Below the pieces are notes generated by a model. It ran no database searches. It was not told where the DNA came from and saw only the letters and a program-made list of their open reading frames with translations. A stretch of DNA of 38,802 nucleotides from Roseateles sp. (GTDB taxonomy: Bacteria > Pseudomonadota > Gammaproteobacteria > Burkholderiales > Burkholderiaceae_C), in contig JAFALK010000038.1 in the NCBI GenBank assembly GCA_019234295.1, forward strand, positions 1 through 38,802, read 5' to 3'. Position 1 is the stretch's first letter; every line of letters begins with the position of its first letter. The position numbers and the translations under genes were made by a program. Below, piece by piece: positions 1 through 8,421 of this stretch.

Positions 1-34
1 CCTTGGTGCAGAATACTCATAGCCTGCCTCGACC

Positions 35-337
35 TCACATATTGACGTAGTTCGGCCCACCGCCGCCCTCGGGGGTGACCCAGTTGATGTTCTGGTTCGG
101 GTCCTTGATGTCGCAGGTTTTGCAGTGGACGCAATTCTGCGCATTGATCACGAAGCGCGGATCGCTGCCCTCCTCGACCCATTCATAGACGCCGGCCGGG
201 CAATAGCGCGCCGACGGCCCGGCATAGACGTCGTGCTCCGAGGTTTTCTGCAAAGCCTGATCGCGCAACAGCAAATGCACCGGCTGATCTTCCTCGTGAT
301 TGGTATGGGACAGATACACCGAGGACAGCCGATCGAA
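35..337 (-). pseudogene. C-terminal fragment of electron transfer flavoprotein-ubiquinone oxidoreductase (copy A)
   Basis: About 100 codons match the C-terminal end of ETF-QO, the inner-membrane iron-sulfur flavoprotein that passes electrons from acyl-CoA dehydrogenases (through ETF) to ubiquinone. The reading starts at FDRLSSV and includes the four cysteines of the [4Fe-4S] site (YCPAGVYEW, then [12 protein letters not shown]) and the usual end [15 protein letters not shown]. Everything N-terminal (FAD domain and most of the quinone domain, roughly 450 residues) is missing: upstream of position 337 the frame runs antisense into copy B. It cannot make a working enzyme. Family assignment is certain; whether this is a genuine genomic remnant or a chimeric join is not known. 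Confidence 0.85.
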
Positions 338-670
338 TACCCGAAACCCGATGGCAAGCTTACGTTCGACCGGCTCTCGTCGGTGTTCATTTCGAACACG
401 AATCACGAGGAGAACCAGCCTGCGCACCTGACGTTGAAAGACATGACGGTGCCGGTCGGTATCAACCTTCAAACGTACGCGGGACCCGAGGCGCGCTTCT
501 GCCCGGCAGGCGTCTATGAGTTCGTGAAAAACGACGACAACAGCGACCGTCTGCAGATCAACGCGCAGAACTGCGTGCACTGCAAGACCTGTGACATCAA
601 GGACCCGACGCAGAACATCGTCTGGGTCACGCCCGAAGGCGGCGGCGGGCCGAACTACGTGGGCATGTGA
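338..670 (+). pseudogene. C-terminal fragment of electron transfer flavoprotein-ubiquinone oxidoreductase (copy B)
   Basis: This is a second ETF-QO C-terminus on the opposite strand, reading [17 protein letters not shown] and onward, with FCPAGVYEF, the [12 protein letters not shown] cluster motif and the same terminal [15 protein letters not shown]. It differs from copy A at roughly one residue in three, so the pair is not a recent duplication. The two fragments abut base to base at 337/338 near their shared FDRLSSV segment. There is no start codon or FAD domain in frame; the upstream part of the open frame is only the antisense of copy A. Like copy A it is a non-functional remnant, or one side of a chimeric junction. 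Confidence 0.85.
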
Positions 671-691
671 CGAGGCAAGGCGCCCTTTCTT

Positions 692-1285
692 TCACGCCAT
701 CAGATCGAGCCAGCCACGCATCTCGGGCGTGGAGGCGCTGCGGATGCGTTCACGCTCGGTCGCAGCGCGGTTCTGGCTCAGCTTGGCCTTGGCTTCCCAG
801 CGGTCCACGCGGATGCGAAATCCCACGATGGCCTTCAGAAGATTGAGCTTGTAGTCCTCGGGGAGCTCGGTCCACTGCGCGTTGTATTCGGGATCGTGCT
901 GGGCGATCAGGCGCTTGAGCACCTGCTCCTTGGCCTCGATCTCGTCCACGAGCTCGAAGCGGCCGCGGACATGCACGGCCACGTAGTTCCAGGTCGGCAC
1001 AGACAAACGTGTGTCGTAGTGGCGCGGCGAGATGTAGGCATCCGGGCCCGTGAAGACTGCGAGCAACTCGCCCTGCGCGCAGAGCCAGCCCCAATGGGGA
1101 TTGGCCCGCGCCATGTGGCCTTCCAGCGACCATCCGTCGTCCTCATCCACCAGGCACATGGGCAGGTGGCTGACGAAGGGGTGACCCCGCTCGTCAGGGC
1201 CGATCAGGGTGGCCAGCGGGTTTTCCGCGATCAGCTTGGCGGCCAGGGCCGCGTCGTTCATCTGAAAATGCTTGGGGCTGTACAT
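692..1285 (-). CDS. PaiB-like FMN-binding protein / negative transcriptional regulator family
   Basis: The 197-residue protein has the PaiB-type split-barrel flavin-binding fold. It starts MYSPKHFQ, as family members do, followed by the typical blocks HPFVSHLPM, GHMARANPHW, FTGPDAYISP and PTWNYVAVH and the C-terminal helix region ending in GWLDLMA. Bacillus PaiB was described as a repressor of sporulation and protease genes; most proteobacterial relatives are small FMN-binding proteins of unknown substrate. I chose the ATG at 1285 because it begins the conserved MYSP block; upstream codons overlap the divergent DUF72 gene. The start lies 25 bases from that gene's start, so both probably share one bidirectional promoter region. 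The length matches the family. The biological role is not shown by the sequence. Confidence 0.85.
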   Translation of the reverse strand: MYSPKHFQMNDAALAAKLIAENPLATLIGPDERGHPFVSHLPMCLVDEDDGWSLEGHMARANPHWGWLCAQGELLAVFTGPDAYISPRHYDTRLSVPTWNYVAVHVRGRFELVDEIEAKEQVLKRLIAQHDPEYNAQWTELPEDYKLNLLKAIVGFRIRVDRWEAKAKLSQNRAATERERIRSASTPEMRGWLDLMA

Positions 1286-1310
1286 GTCGGCAGAAACCAA
1301 GGAGCGGGAG

Positions 1311-2105
1311 ATGGCGAATCGTATTCGTGTAGGCATCGGCGGCTGGAATTTTGAGCCCTGGAAGAGCAACTTCTATCCACAGGGCTGGCCAGCCTCTCGC
1401 GAGCTGGAGTTCGCGAGCCGCAAGCTCAGCGCCATCGAGATCAACAGCACCTACTACAGCTCACAAAAACCCAGCACCTTCGCCAAGTGGGCAAAAGACA
1501 CGCCCGAGGGCTTCATGTTCTCTGTAAAAGCCTCGCGCTTCGCCACGAACCGGCGCGTGCTGGCCGAAGCCGGTGAATCCGTGCGCATGTTCGTGGAAGG
1601 CGGCATCGCCGAGCTCGGCGACAAGCTCGGCCCCATCGTCTGGCAGTTCGCACCGACCAAGCGCTTCGACCCGGTGGATTTCGAAGCGTTCCTCGCCCTT
1701 TTGCCCGCCTCCGTCGCGGGCCTGCCCTTGCAGCATGCACTCGACGTCCGGCACGAGAGCTTCCGCAACCCCGAATACCTGGCCCTGGCGCGGCGCTACC
1801 GGGCCGCGACCGTGTTCACCGATTCTGACGACTACCCGCCAATCGCCGACTTGACCGGCGAATTCGTGTACACGCGCATGATGCGCACGCGATCGGATCT
1901 CGCCGAGGGTTGCGAACCCCAGGTCCTTGCGCAGCTAGCCGCATGCGGCAAGGCTTGGGCCGCGGGATCCGAACCAACAGATCTGCCGCGCATCGAGGCC
2001 GCCCAGAGCGGCAGCGAACGCGATGTGTTCATGTTCTTCATCAGTGGCGCCAAGGAGCGGGCGCCGCATGCGGCCATGGGCCTGATCCGCGAGCTCAGCG
2101 CCTGA
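1311..2105 (+). CDS. DUF72 (YecE-like) family protein
   Basis: This 264-residue protein belongs to the DUF72/YecE family, a TIM-barrel fold of unknown biochemical activity. Diagnostic segments are VGIGGWNFEPWK near the N-terminus, EINSTYYSSQKPSTFAKWA (the family has E-N-TFY followed by a WA-TP helix), FMFSVKASR, WQFAPTKRFD and the ALDVRHESF block with its conserved RH. I place the start at the ATG at 1311 because AAGGAG (1299-1304) sits six bases before it; an in-frame ATG at 1272 lacks such a site and would overlap the PaiB-like gene. The gene is divergent from PaiB and convergent with the 5'-nucleotidase, from which it is separated by 13 bases. The annotation is secure at family level only. 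Confidence 0.85.
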   Translation: MANRIRVGIGGWNFEPWKSNFYPQGWPASRELEFASRKLSAIEINSTYYSSQKPSTFAKWAKDTPEGFMFSVKASRFATNRRVLAEAGESVRMFVEGGIAELGDKLGPIVWQFAPTKRFDPVDFEAFLALLPASVAGLPLQHALDVRHESFRNPEYLALARRYRAATVFTDSDDYPPIADLTGEFVYTRMMRTRSDLAEGCEPQVLAQLAACGKAWAAGSEPTDLPRIEAAQSGSERDVFMFFISGAKERAPHAAMGLIRELSA

Positions 2106-2118
2106 CCCAGCACCTGAT

Positions 2119-3729
2119 TCAGCGCCTGATCGAATCCGCTTCAGGATCGAAGTCCGCCGTCCTTAGCGGTGAATGCCGCTGAACGTAGCCGCTCAGCACC
2201 TCGTCATCGACGAAGCCCGTGTCCACCAGGCCGGGATGTGTATCCAGGCGAGGATAGCCATCGCCGCCCACGGCGGTGAAGTGATTGATGACGAGCTTGT
2301 ATTTGCGATCGGGCTGCAGGGGCTCGCCCTTGATGCGCACGTCGCGCAACTCGCTGCCTTGCAGGCGCGCGGTCAGACCCGAAGTGTGCGGGAAGCCCCC
2401 GGCCCCAGGCGTCATGCTCACCGCCACGCGCAGGTACTCGAGCAGGTCGCGGCCGGTGAGTTCAACCACAGCCAGCGTGCCGCCGAAGGGCAGGACCTTG
2501 CGCACGTCCCGGTAGCTGAGGTTTCCTTGCGGCAGCGAATCGCGCAGTCCACCGCCGTTGACCAGAGCCAGGTCCGCGCCGGTGCGCTCGATCATCGAGC
2601 GTGCGACCAGAATGCCCAGATTCGTGGGGCGGCGGCGCACGCCTTCGCGCGAGCCGTCGAAGACTCCATCGGAGCTGCCTACCGAGACGTTGAGCAATTG
2701 GTCGCCGGCGGACTGGAACGGCGCGAGGAAGGCGCGCACGGCCGGGTCCTGCGCGATGAGCTCTGTGTAGGGCGTCTTGCCGCCGTCCGCCGCCGTGCGC
2801 ATCAGATTGACCGGAATGAGCCGGTAACGAACGAGTTGCACCTTGCCGGCATCGATGACGAAATCGGCCCGCCCCACATACTTGCCCCACTCGTGGGCCT
2901 GCACGATCCAGGTTCCGTTTTGGCGGTCCGGCACGCAGGGCTGGCCCGGGGCATAGGCGTCGTTGCGCTGGTTCTCGCCGAGCATGCAGACGGGGTCATG
3001 GCTGTGCCCGCCCACGATGAGATCCAGCCCCGGCACCTCTCGCGCCATCTCCACGTCGCCCGGCGCGCTCACGCCGTGGCGCCCTCCAGAATAGTGGCCC
3101 ATGTGCGTAGTGGCGATGACCATATCGGCCTTGGCGCGCACCTGCGGCAACAGTTGGGCAAGCTCGGCAGCAGGGCGACGGAACTCGAAGCCGCGCACAT
3201 TGTCCGGCAGCTCCATCTTGACCGTGTCCTCGGTCGTGAGTCCGATCACGGCGATCTTGTAGCCGCCCTTGTCGAAGATGCGGTAAGGCTCAAACGCCCG
3301 CTTGCCGTCTTTGTAGATATTGGCCGAGAGCAGCGGAAACTGCGCCCAGGCGCGCTGCTTGGTGAGCACGGACCAGGGCTTGTCGAACTCGTGATTGCCC
3401 ACGGCGCTGGCGTCGTAGCCGAGTAGGTTCATGCCCTTGAAGTCGGGCTCGGCGTCCTGCAGGTCACTCTCGGCTGTGCCGGTATTGATGTCGCCACCGT
3501 CGAGCAGCAGCACCTGCCCGCCCTGGGCCGTCACCTCGGCGCGAATGCGGTCTACGAGCGTCTTGCGCGCCGCCAAGCCGTACTCTCCGTCGGCATCGGT
3601 CCAGAAGCGGCCGTGGTGGTCGTTTGTGTGAAGGATGGTCAGCTGCAGCGGCGCGCGCGCCGGCGGCGGGCTCGCGCAGGCGGCGAGAAGCGCGACGAAA
3701 AGGCAAGGAACGAGGCGCATGATCATCAT
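2119..3729 (-). CDS. 5'-nucleotidase / UshA-family metallophosphoesterase lipoprotein
   Basis: Predicted periplasmic or outer-membrane-anchored enzyme that hydrolyses nucleotide 5'-phosphates or related esters. The N-terminus is a lipoprotein signal (MRLVPCLFVALLAACASPPP) with lipobox LAAC. The metallophosphoesterase domain shows the metal-binding motifs in order: LTILHTNDHHGRF, LLDGGDINTG, AVGNHEFDKPW, VIATTHMGH and VGGHSHDP. The C-terminal 5'-nucleotidase substrate domain has LVNGGGLRDSLPQGNLSYRD and the VVNHFTAVGGDGY-type end (here VINHFTAVGGDGY). The length of about 537-540 residues is normal. Three in-frame ATGs (3729, 3726, 3720) crowd the start; none has a strong ribosome site, so the exact start is uncertain by a few codons. 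The precise substrate (nucleotide, UDP-sugar or cyclic nucleotide) cannot be read from the sequence. Confidence 0.9.
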   Translation of the reverse strand: MMIMRLVPCLFVALLAACASPPPARAPLQLTILHTNDHHGRFWTDADGEYGLAARKTLVDRIRAEVTAQGGQVLLLDGGDINTGTAESDLQDAEPDFKGMNLLGYDASAVGNHEFDKPWSVLTKQRAWAQFPLLSANIYKDGKRAFEPYRIFDKGGYKIAVIGLTTEDTVKMELPDNVRGFEFRRPAAELAQLLPQVRAKADMVIATTHMGHYSGGRHGVSAPGDVEMAREVPGLDLIVGGHSHDPVCMLGENQRNDAYAPGQPCVPDRQNGTWIVQAHEWGKYVGRADFVIDAGKVQLVRYRLIPVNLMRTAADGGKTPYTELIAQDPAVRAFLAPFQSAGDQLLNVSVGSSDGVFDGSREGVRRRPTNLGILVARSMIERTGADLALVNGGGLRDSLPQGNLSYRDVRKVLPFGGTLAVVELTGRDLLEYLRVAVSMTPGAGGFPHTSGLTARLQGSELRDVRIKGEPLQPDRKYKLVINHFTAVGGDGYPRLDTHPGLVDTGFVDDEVLSGYVQRHSPLRTADFDPEADSIRR

Positions 3730-3778
3730 GGCCACGAGTGTGCCATCCCAAAACAGCAATGCCTCGGAACTCAGCCCT

Positions 3779-4621
3779 TCATTCGCTCCATGGCGAGGAA
3801 CGATGGGGCATGGCGAGAACGCCCGCCATCGGGCGGTGATTCCAGTCCACCACGGATTCCCGGTGCAGGCGCCTCACGACCCACAGGAAGTAGATCGAGG
3901 CCGGGACGCCCAGCAAGTCGAAGGGCAAGGTCGCCCCGCCGCCGCCACTCGACAACGCGAGGATCAGATGCATGGCGGCACAGGAAGGGAAGACGGCGGA
4001 CAGCGACAAGCCCGACAGGGACCACGAGCGATTGCCGATATAGCGGCGAATCTGCGTCTCGATCAAATACCAGCCCACCATCGCATAGGCGGCGGTCACC
4101 CAAAGATTGGCCAGGGAGATCACCCTGGAATAGTCGACGGCGGCCTGAGGACCCGTGATTGCGTACCTGATGCCGAAGACCGTGCAAATCGCCTGATCCG
4201 GGTAGAACGGGGCCGGGGCGGCGATGGCCCAGGCGGCCAGCGAGCCGACCGCAATCGACGTCCCGATCAGCAAGCCCGCCACGACGTGCGAAGTCACCGC
4301 GATGGTTCGGTCGCCCCGCCCACCCATCATCGCTTCGACACGGAGCCAGCAGAACACCACGCCGGCCGGCAGGCCCATCAATGCAACCGCCAACATCGGC
4401 GCTGAAACCGCGCCGCCGTGCAACACGCACCACCCATGCACAAGATGGTGCGGGCCGCAGCTCGCCGCCATCAGCGAAAAGCCTAGGCCGAAGCGCGAGA
4501 GTCCCCGGTACCTGTACTGGCTGACGGCCTCCCATGCACTCAGCAGCCCGAGGCTGACGTAGGCCGCTCCGATCAGCAGATTGCTCACTCCGATGACGAT
4601 GTTAATCATGGCCTGGCTCAC
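3779..4621 (-). CDS. Seven-transmembrane protein of unknown function, coupled to the GGDEF-EAL gene
   Basis: I do not recognise the family. The 280-residue product is highly hydrophobic with about seven predicted membrane helices (roughly residues 5-25, 43-62, 73-93, 107-133, 163-185, 200-222, 231-250) and no soluble domain. Histidines cluster in helix 2 (CGPHHLVHGW, then VLHGG) and one occurs in helix 6 (AAMHLIL), which could bind metal or haem, although I see no named motif. The GTG start overlaps the TGA stop of the GGDEF-EAL gene by four bases (GTGA), indicating translational coupling; an alternative ATG lies four codons in. The context suggests a membrane sensor or effector partner for cyclic-di-GMP signalling. 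That role is inference. Confidence 0.7.
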   Translation of the reverse strand: MSQAMINIVIGVSNLLIGAAYVSLGLLSAWEAVSQYRYRGLSRFGLGFSLMAASCGPHHLVHGWCVLHGGAVSAPMLAVALMGLPAGVVFCWLRVEAMMGGRGDRTIAVTSHVVAGLLIGTSIAVGSLAAWAIAAPAPFYPDQAICTVFGIRYAITGPQAAVDYSRVISLANLWVTAAYAMVGWYLIETQIRRYIGNRSWSLSGLSLSAVFPSCAAMHLILALSSGGGGATLPFDLLGVPASIYFLWVVRRLHRESVVDWNHRPMAGVLAMPHRSSPWSE

Positions 4622-6213
4622 ATGCCTCGCGCCATCGGCGCGCCGATGTGGGAGAGAAATTCATCAATGAATGCTCGATGCGCAAATCTGTTTCGAGCAT
4701 CGGGCGAGGCAGCAGCGGAGCGCAGCCTCCAGTTCAGCGGCGGCCGCCACAAGAAACCCTCCAATATCGGTGGCACGAGCGCAGCGTCCACGGGCTTGGA
4801 GAACAAGTAGCCCTGAGCCACCCGGCACCCCATGCTGCGCAAGGCGGTGGCTTGCTCGACTCGCTCGACTCCCTCGGCGATCACGTGCTTGCCCATCGCG
4901 AAAGCGAGGCTGAGGATGGAGGACACGATGGCCGTATCCCCAGGCTCCACGGGCAGACCGTCGATGAAGGAGCGGTCGATCTTCAACACCTCCACCGGCA
5001 GATCCCGCAGTCTCGCAAGCGAAGAATGCTCGGTCCCGAAATCGTCGATCGCGACGTAGACACCGAGCCGACGAACCTGCTCGAGCACCTGCACCAGGTC
5101 CGTGTCAGGACTCATCAAGGCGCTCTCGGTCAGCTCCAGGCACAGCGAAGAAGCGCCGATGCCCGTCTGCGCGATCGTCTGCTCGAGCTCGGCCACGAAG
5201 CCGGGCGCTTCGAGCTGTCGGGGGGACACGTTGACCGTCATCGAGAGCGCCCGCTCACCCACGGCGGCGTTCCATTGGGCAAGCTGCCGGCACGCTTCCC
5301 GCAGCACCTGCCGGCCCAATTCGTGGATGAGCCGGCTCTCCTCCGCAACAGGGATGAATTCCGCGGGCGAAATCACTCCACGCTCCGGATGCTGCCACCG
5401 CGCCAGAGCTTCCATGCCCACCACGCGACCGGTCACAAGATTCACCTGCGGCTGGTAGACCACGTGGATCTGCTGCTCGCGCAGCGCAACCCGCAGGTCG
5501 GACTCGGTGCGCACGCGTCGGTCGACGCGCGCATGCAATTCCTCGTTGAATCGCTCCATACGATTTCGGCCGCGGCCCTTCGCCGCGTAGAGCGCGGTAT
5601 CGGCATCGCGCAGCAATTGCTCGGCGGACTGCGCGCCAGGCGCACAAACGGCCACGCCGATGCTCACGGAGGTCACCACCTCGCGACCCGCAATTCGCAC
5701 CGGCTCGGCCATGGCCGCAAGCACCTTGGCACCCAACACACCCTCAGAACCGCCGCGGGCATGCGGGTGCAGGATCACCATCTCATCCCCACCAAACCGG
5801 CTCACGAGATCGCCTTCCCCCACGCAGTGCGTGATGCGCCGTGTCATCTCGCGCAGCAGCTCGTCGCCGCTTTGGTGACCTAGCGAATCGTTGACCAACT
5901 TGAAGTTGTCGAGGTCGACGAAGAGGACGGCCACGTCCTCCTGGCTCGTGACCCCTCGCGCCAGTTCGCGCTCAAGGCTGCTGAACAGCACGCCGCGGGT
6001 CGGCAAGCCGGTCAGCTCGTCGTGCGTCGCGGCATGAACCAGACCGGCGATCGCCGCCAGAGTGTCCTGGCGGGATGACCCGTTCTGGGCCGAGTCCTGC
6101 AAGAGCGTGTCGGTCAAGGCGAGCAGCCAGTCAGTCTTCCTGGCGTTGACACGCCGTTCGGTGGTTCTGCTGGTCGTGCTCGCGGCCGGATGCGTCAATG
6201 AATCTCGCATCAT
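4618..6213 (-). CDS. GGDEF-EAL protein, probable cyclic-di-GMP phosphodiesterase
   Basis: The 531-residue cytoplasmic protein has a short N-terminal helix region (about 1-70), a GGDEF domain (about 70-225) and an EAL domain (about 235-490); there is no membrane segment or PAS domain. The cyclase signature reads RFGGDEM rather than GGDEF/GGEEF, and the arginine of the upstream RxxD inhibitory site is absent, so cyclase activity is doubtful. The EAL side keeps its catalytic set: MEALARW, NVSPRQL, LELTESAL, IDDFGTEHSS, LKIDRSFI, VIAEGVE and QGYLFSKP. I infer net hydrolysis of cyclic-di-GMP. Translation probably starts at the ATG at 6213, which shares its A with the stop codon of the preceding small frame (TGATG); the next gene begins within this gene's stop codon. 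The whole row 8015 to 3779 reads as one operon behind a chemoreceptor. Confidence 0.9.
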   Translation of the reverse strand: MMRDSLTHPAASTTSRTTERRVNARKTDWLLALTDTLLQDSAQNGSSRQDTLAAIAGLVHAATHDELTGLPTRGVLFSSLERELARGVTSQEDVAVLFVDLDNFKLVNDSLGHQSGDELLREMTRRITHCVGEGDLVSRFGGDEMVILHPHARGGSEGVLGAKVLAAMAEPVRIAGREVVTSVSIGVAVCAPGAQSAEQLLRDADTALYAAKGRGRNRMERFNEELHARVDRRVRTESDLRVALREQQIHVVYQPQVNLVTGRVVGMEALARWQHPERGVISPAEFIPVAEESRLIHELGRQVLREACRQLAQWNAAVGERALSMTVNVSPRQLEAPGFVAELEQTIAQTGIGASSLCLELTESALMSPDTDLVQVLEQVRRLGVYVAIDDFGTEHSSLARLRDLPVEVLKIDRSFIDGLPVEPGDTAIVSSILSLAFAMGKHVIAEGVERVEQATALRSMGCRVAQGYLFSKPVDAALVPPILEGFLWRPPLNWRLRSAAASPDARNRFAHRAFIDEFLSHIGAPMARGM

Positions 6214-6437
6214 CAATTGCCAATCAAGTCTAAGAAGTGCCTCACACCTCGCCCTGCGCTGTCGAAGTCAGGGCACAGGCCACCCAAACAAAAAGCCCGA
6301 ACAGGACCGGCCGCGACAAGAAACCTTTTTGCACCCGACGTTTTCATGACGTGGACGAGGTATCGCATGAGGACGGCCGAGCATACGGCAAACACTAAGG
6401 CCATCGTCACTTGCACCACGACGAGACAAGGGTCCAC
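6213..6437 (-). CDS. Possible small membrane protein (74 residues) between chemoreceptor and GGDEF-EAL genes
   Basis: A short frame opening with GTG at 6437 fills the gap between the chemoreceptor stop (6471) and the GGDEF-EAL start. The product has one hydrophobic segment (about VVVQVTMALVFAVCSAVLM), a basic stretch (HVMKTSGAKRF), and a weaker hydrophobic stretch after it. No family is recognised. In favour of a real gene are the position with no other use for the DNA, the TGATG junction with the next gene, and the membrane-like composition. Against it are the GTG start, lack of a clear ribosome-binding site, and two cysteines and a low-complexity tail typical of chance frames. An internal ATG (MALVFAV) could be the true start. 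Confidence 0.4.
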   Translation of the reverse strand: MDPCLVVVQVTMALVFAVCSAVLMRYLVHVMKTSGAKRFLVAAGPVRAFCLGGLCPDFDSAGRGVRHFLDLIGN

Positions 6438-6470
6438 TTCCGCGGCTGCACGCGCCCTGTTTTCAATGGG

Positions 6471-8015
6471 TCAACGGAAGACGCTTACTGCGTCGACAAG
6501 CTGCTCCGTCTGGCGTTGCAGGCTTTGCGATGCTGCCGCGCTTTGCTCCACCAGCGCTGCGTTCTGCTGAGTGATGGCGTCCAGATGTTCCACAGACTTG
6601 TTGACCTGGACGATGCCATCCCCCTGCTCGGACGTCGCCGTGCTGATTTCTCCAATCAAGTCGGAGACCCGGCGAACCTGGGTCACGATCTCTTCCATGG
6701 TCTTGCCTGCATCGTCGACGAGCTGTGCGCCCGCATCGACACGCTCCACGCTGGCTCCGATGAGCGCCTTGATCTCGCGAGCCGCCTCGGCACTGCGTTG
6801 AGCCAGGCTGCGAACCTCTGCCGCCACAACGGCAAAGCCCCGGCCCTGCTCGCCGGCCCGGGCCGCCTCCACAGCCGCGTTCAACGCGAGGATATTGGTC
6901 TGGAAGGCAATCGAGTCAATGACGCCGATGATGTCGGAGATCTTCTTCGAGCTTGCGGAAATCTCGCTCATCGTGGAGATCACCTGAGACATCGCCTTGC
7001 CTCCCGCCTCGGCAGCACCACTGGCTTCGCCGGAGAGCTTGTTGGCCTGGGAAGCAGTCGCCGCGTTGTTCTGCACGGTGGCGGTCATCTGCTCCATCGA
7101 AGACGCGGTCTCCTGCACGCTCGATGCCGCCTGCTCCGTGCGCGAGCTCAGATCGGCGTTGCCTTCCGCGATCTCGGTCACGGCCGACTTGACGGTCATG
7201 ACCTGCTGGCTGACGTCATCGATAAGCCAGCGGAACATCAGGCCCAGCTGGCTGATGGTGCGCAAGGTCATGCCAATCTCGTCCACGCGATTCATGTGCT
7301 CGGCGCTCTGGCTCGAGCCTGTTGCCACGCCCAACGCCAGCTCACGGACTCTTTCCAACGGCGTCGCGATTTGCGCTTCCAGCGCCCACGAGGCCAGAAA
7401 CAAGAAGCCGACCGCTCCCGCCATCAAGGCGCCAAAACTGCCAAGGCCCAGCCCGAGCAGCCACCCGGCCACAGCGGTGACGGGCAGAGCCGATGCGAGA
7501 ACCCAGCGGATGCGCCAGCGCACCGACATGGTCTGGAACAGCGAGGTCCAACCCATGAGGCCAGTTCTCAGAATGAGCCCCTTGTGGAACCTCTTGTTGC
7601 TCGCACGCCCCTCACGAAACTCCTTGTAGAGCTCCTCGGCATGGACGATTTCCTCGCGCGACGGCTTGGTACGCACCGACATATAGCCCGTTTGCCGGCC
7701 GTCACGGATGACCGGCACGGCGTTCGCACGCACCCAGTAATGATCGCCATTCTTGCGCCGGTTCTTGACCAGCGCGGTCCAGGGCTCGCCGCCCTTGAGC
7801 GTCGCCCACATGTCGGCGAAGGCTTCCGTCGGCATGTCGGGATGCCGAACGAAGTTGTGGGGCTGACCTTGAATTTCCTCCCGAGTGAAGCCGCTCACCT
7901 CGACAAAGGCGGCGTTTGCATATCTGACGTAGCTTTGCGTGTCCGTGGTGGACATCAATGTCGCGTCTTCCGGAAAGTCGAACTCCCGGTGGCTGACTGG
8001 CTGGTTGTTTCTCAT
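6471..8015 (-). CDS. aer: Aer-like PAS-domain methyl-accepting chemotaxis protein (redox/energy taxis receptor)
   Basis: The 514-residue receptor has an N-terminal PAS domain (about 20-125), a membrane hairpin (about 171-211), a HAMP-like linker, and the cytoplasmic signalling domain with the conserved tip [33 protein letters not shown] (split here: [19 protein letters not shown] then [14 protein letters not shown]). Residues N34, R57, H58, D60, F66, W70 and N85 fall at the same numbers as the FAD-pocket residues described for Escherichia coli Aer, which strongly supports FAD-based sensing of redox or oxygen. There is no C-terminal NWETF-type pentapeptide; the end is DAVSVFR. The start at 8015 has GGGGAG five bases upstream; longer frames lack this. 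It is the first gene of the leftward signalling operon ending at 3779. Confidence 0.9.
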   Translation of the reverse strand: MRNNQPVSHREFDFPEDATLMSTTDTQSYVRYANAAFVEVSGFTREEIQGQPHNFVRHPDMPTEAFADMWATLKGGEPWTALVKNRRKNGDHYWVRANAVPVIRDGRQTGYMSVRTKPSREEIVHAEELYKEFREGRASNKRFHKGLILRTGLMGWTSLFQTMSVRWRIRWVLASALPVTAVAGWLLGLGLGSFGALMAGAVGFLFLASWALEAQIATPLERVRELALGVATGSSQSAEHMNRVDEIGMTLRTISQLGLMFRWLIDDVSQQVMTVKSAVTEIAEGNADLSSRTEQAASSVQETASSMEQMTATVQNNAATASQANKLSGEASGAAEAGGKAMSQVISTMSEISASSKKISDIIGVIDSIAFQTNILALNAAVEAARAGEQGRGFAVVAAEVRSLAQRSAEAAREIKALIGASVERVDAGAQLVDDAGKTMEEIVTQVRRVSDLIGEISTATSEQGDGIVQVNKSVEHLDAITQQNAALVEQSAAASQSLQRQTEQLVDAVSVFR

Positions 8016-8421
8016 TCGATCTCCCCAATATCGATTCGTTCTGCACGTGTGCGCGTCCGAGCCCCGTTCGCGCGCCACCTTGACTGAGACTGCAACGGGA
8101 CAGAATGGATTCAGCAAGACCATTTGTCCATTGCAAAAAATGCCATTCAAGGCTGCGTCCCGTGCATAGCAAGCGCTGAATGGCTTGGCCGCTGCGTGTT
8201 GGGCTCGAATGCTTGAATTTGAGCTTTCCCGCTCGGAATGCGGGTTGCAAGGCGTCTTGCGTTCATCCGCAGCGCGTTCGATCGGTCGATCGCCGACGAA
8301 GGGCCGCCGCACTCAAGGGCGCATAGCGCGCGAATCGAATTCCAAAATCTGCGTGGGCCGTGGAATTTGCACACTCGCGTCGGCAAGCACTCCGGCGCGA
8401 AGTCGACAAGGCCCGGAATGC
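8016..8421. other. Intergenic region between Aer-like receptor and LysR gene
   Basis: About 400 bases without a convincing gene on either strand. It should hold the promoter of the chemoreceptor operon (leftward) and the 3' end of the LysR transcript. I looked for a sigma-28 promoter (TCAAGTT-N11-GCCGATAA type) upstream of the receptor and did not find one. The only clear signal is the ribosome-binding site GGGGAG beside the receptor start. Confidence 0.6.

Noticed and set aside
2173..5883. Long plus-strand frames (2173-3426 and 4648-5883)
   Set aside because: They mirror the 5'-nucleotidase and GGDEF-EAL genes, are rich in Arg, His and Ala and lack any domain.
6411..8087. Open frame of 558 codons on the plus strand
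   Set aside because: It is antisense to the Aer-like receptor along its full length and has no motif; a product of high GC in the opposite strand.
8016..8200. Sigma-28 promoter for the chemoreceptor operon
   Set aside because: No GCCGATAA-like element was found upstream of 8015 in leftward orientation.
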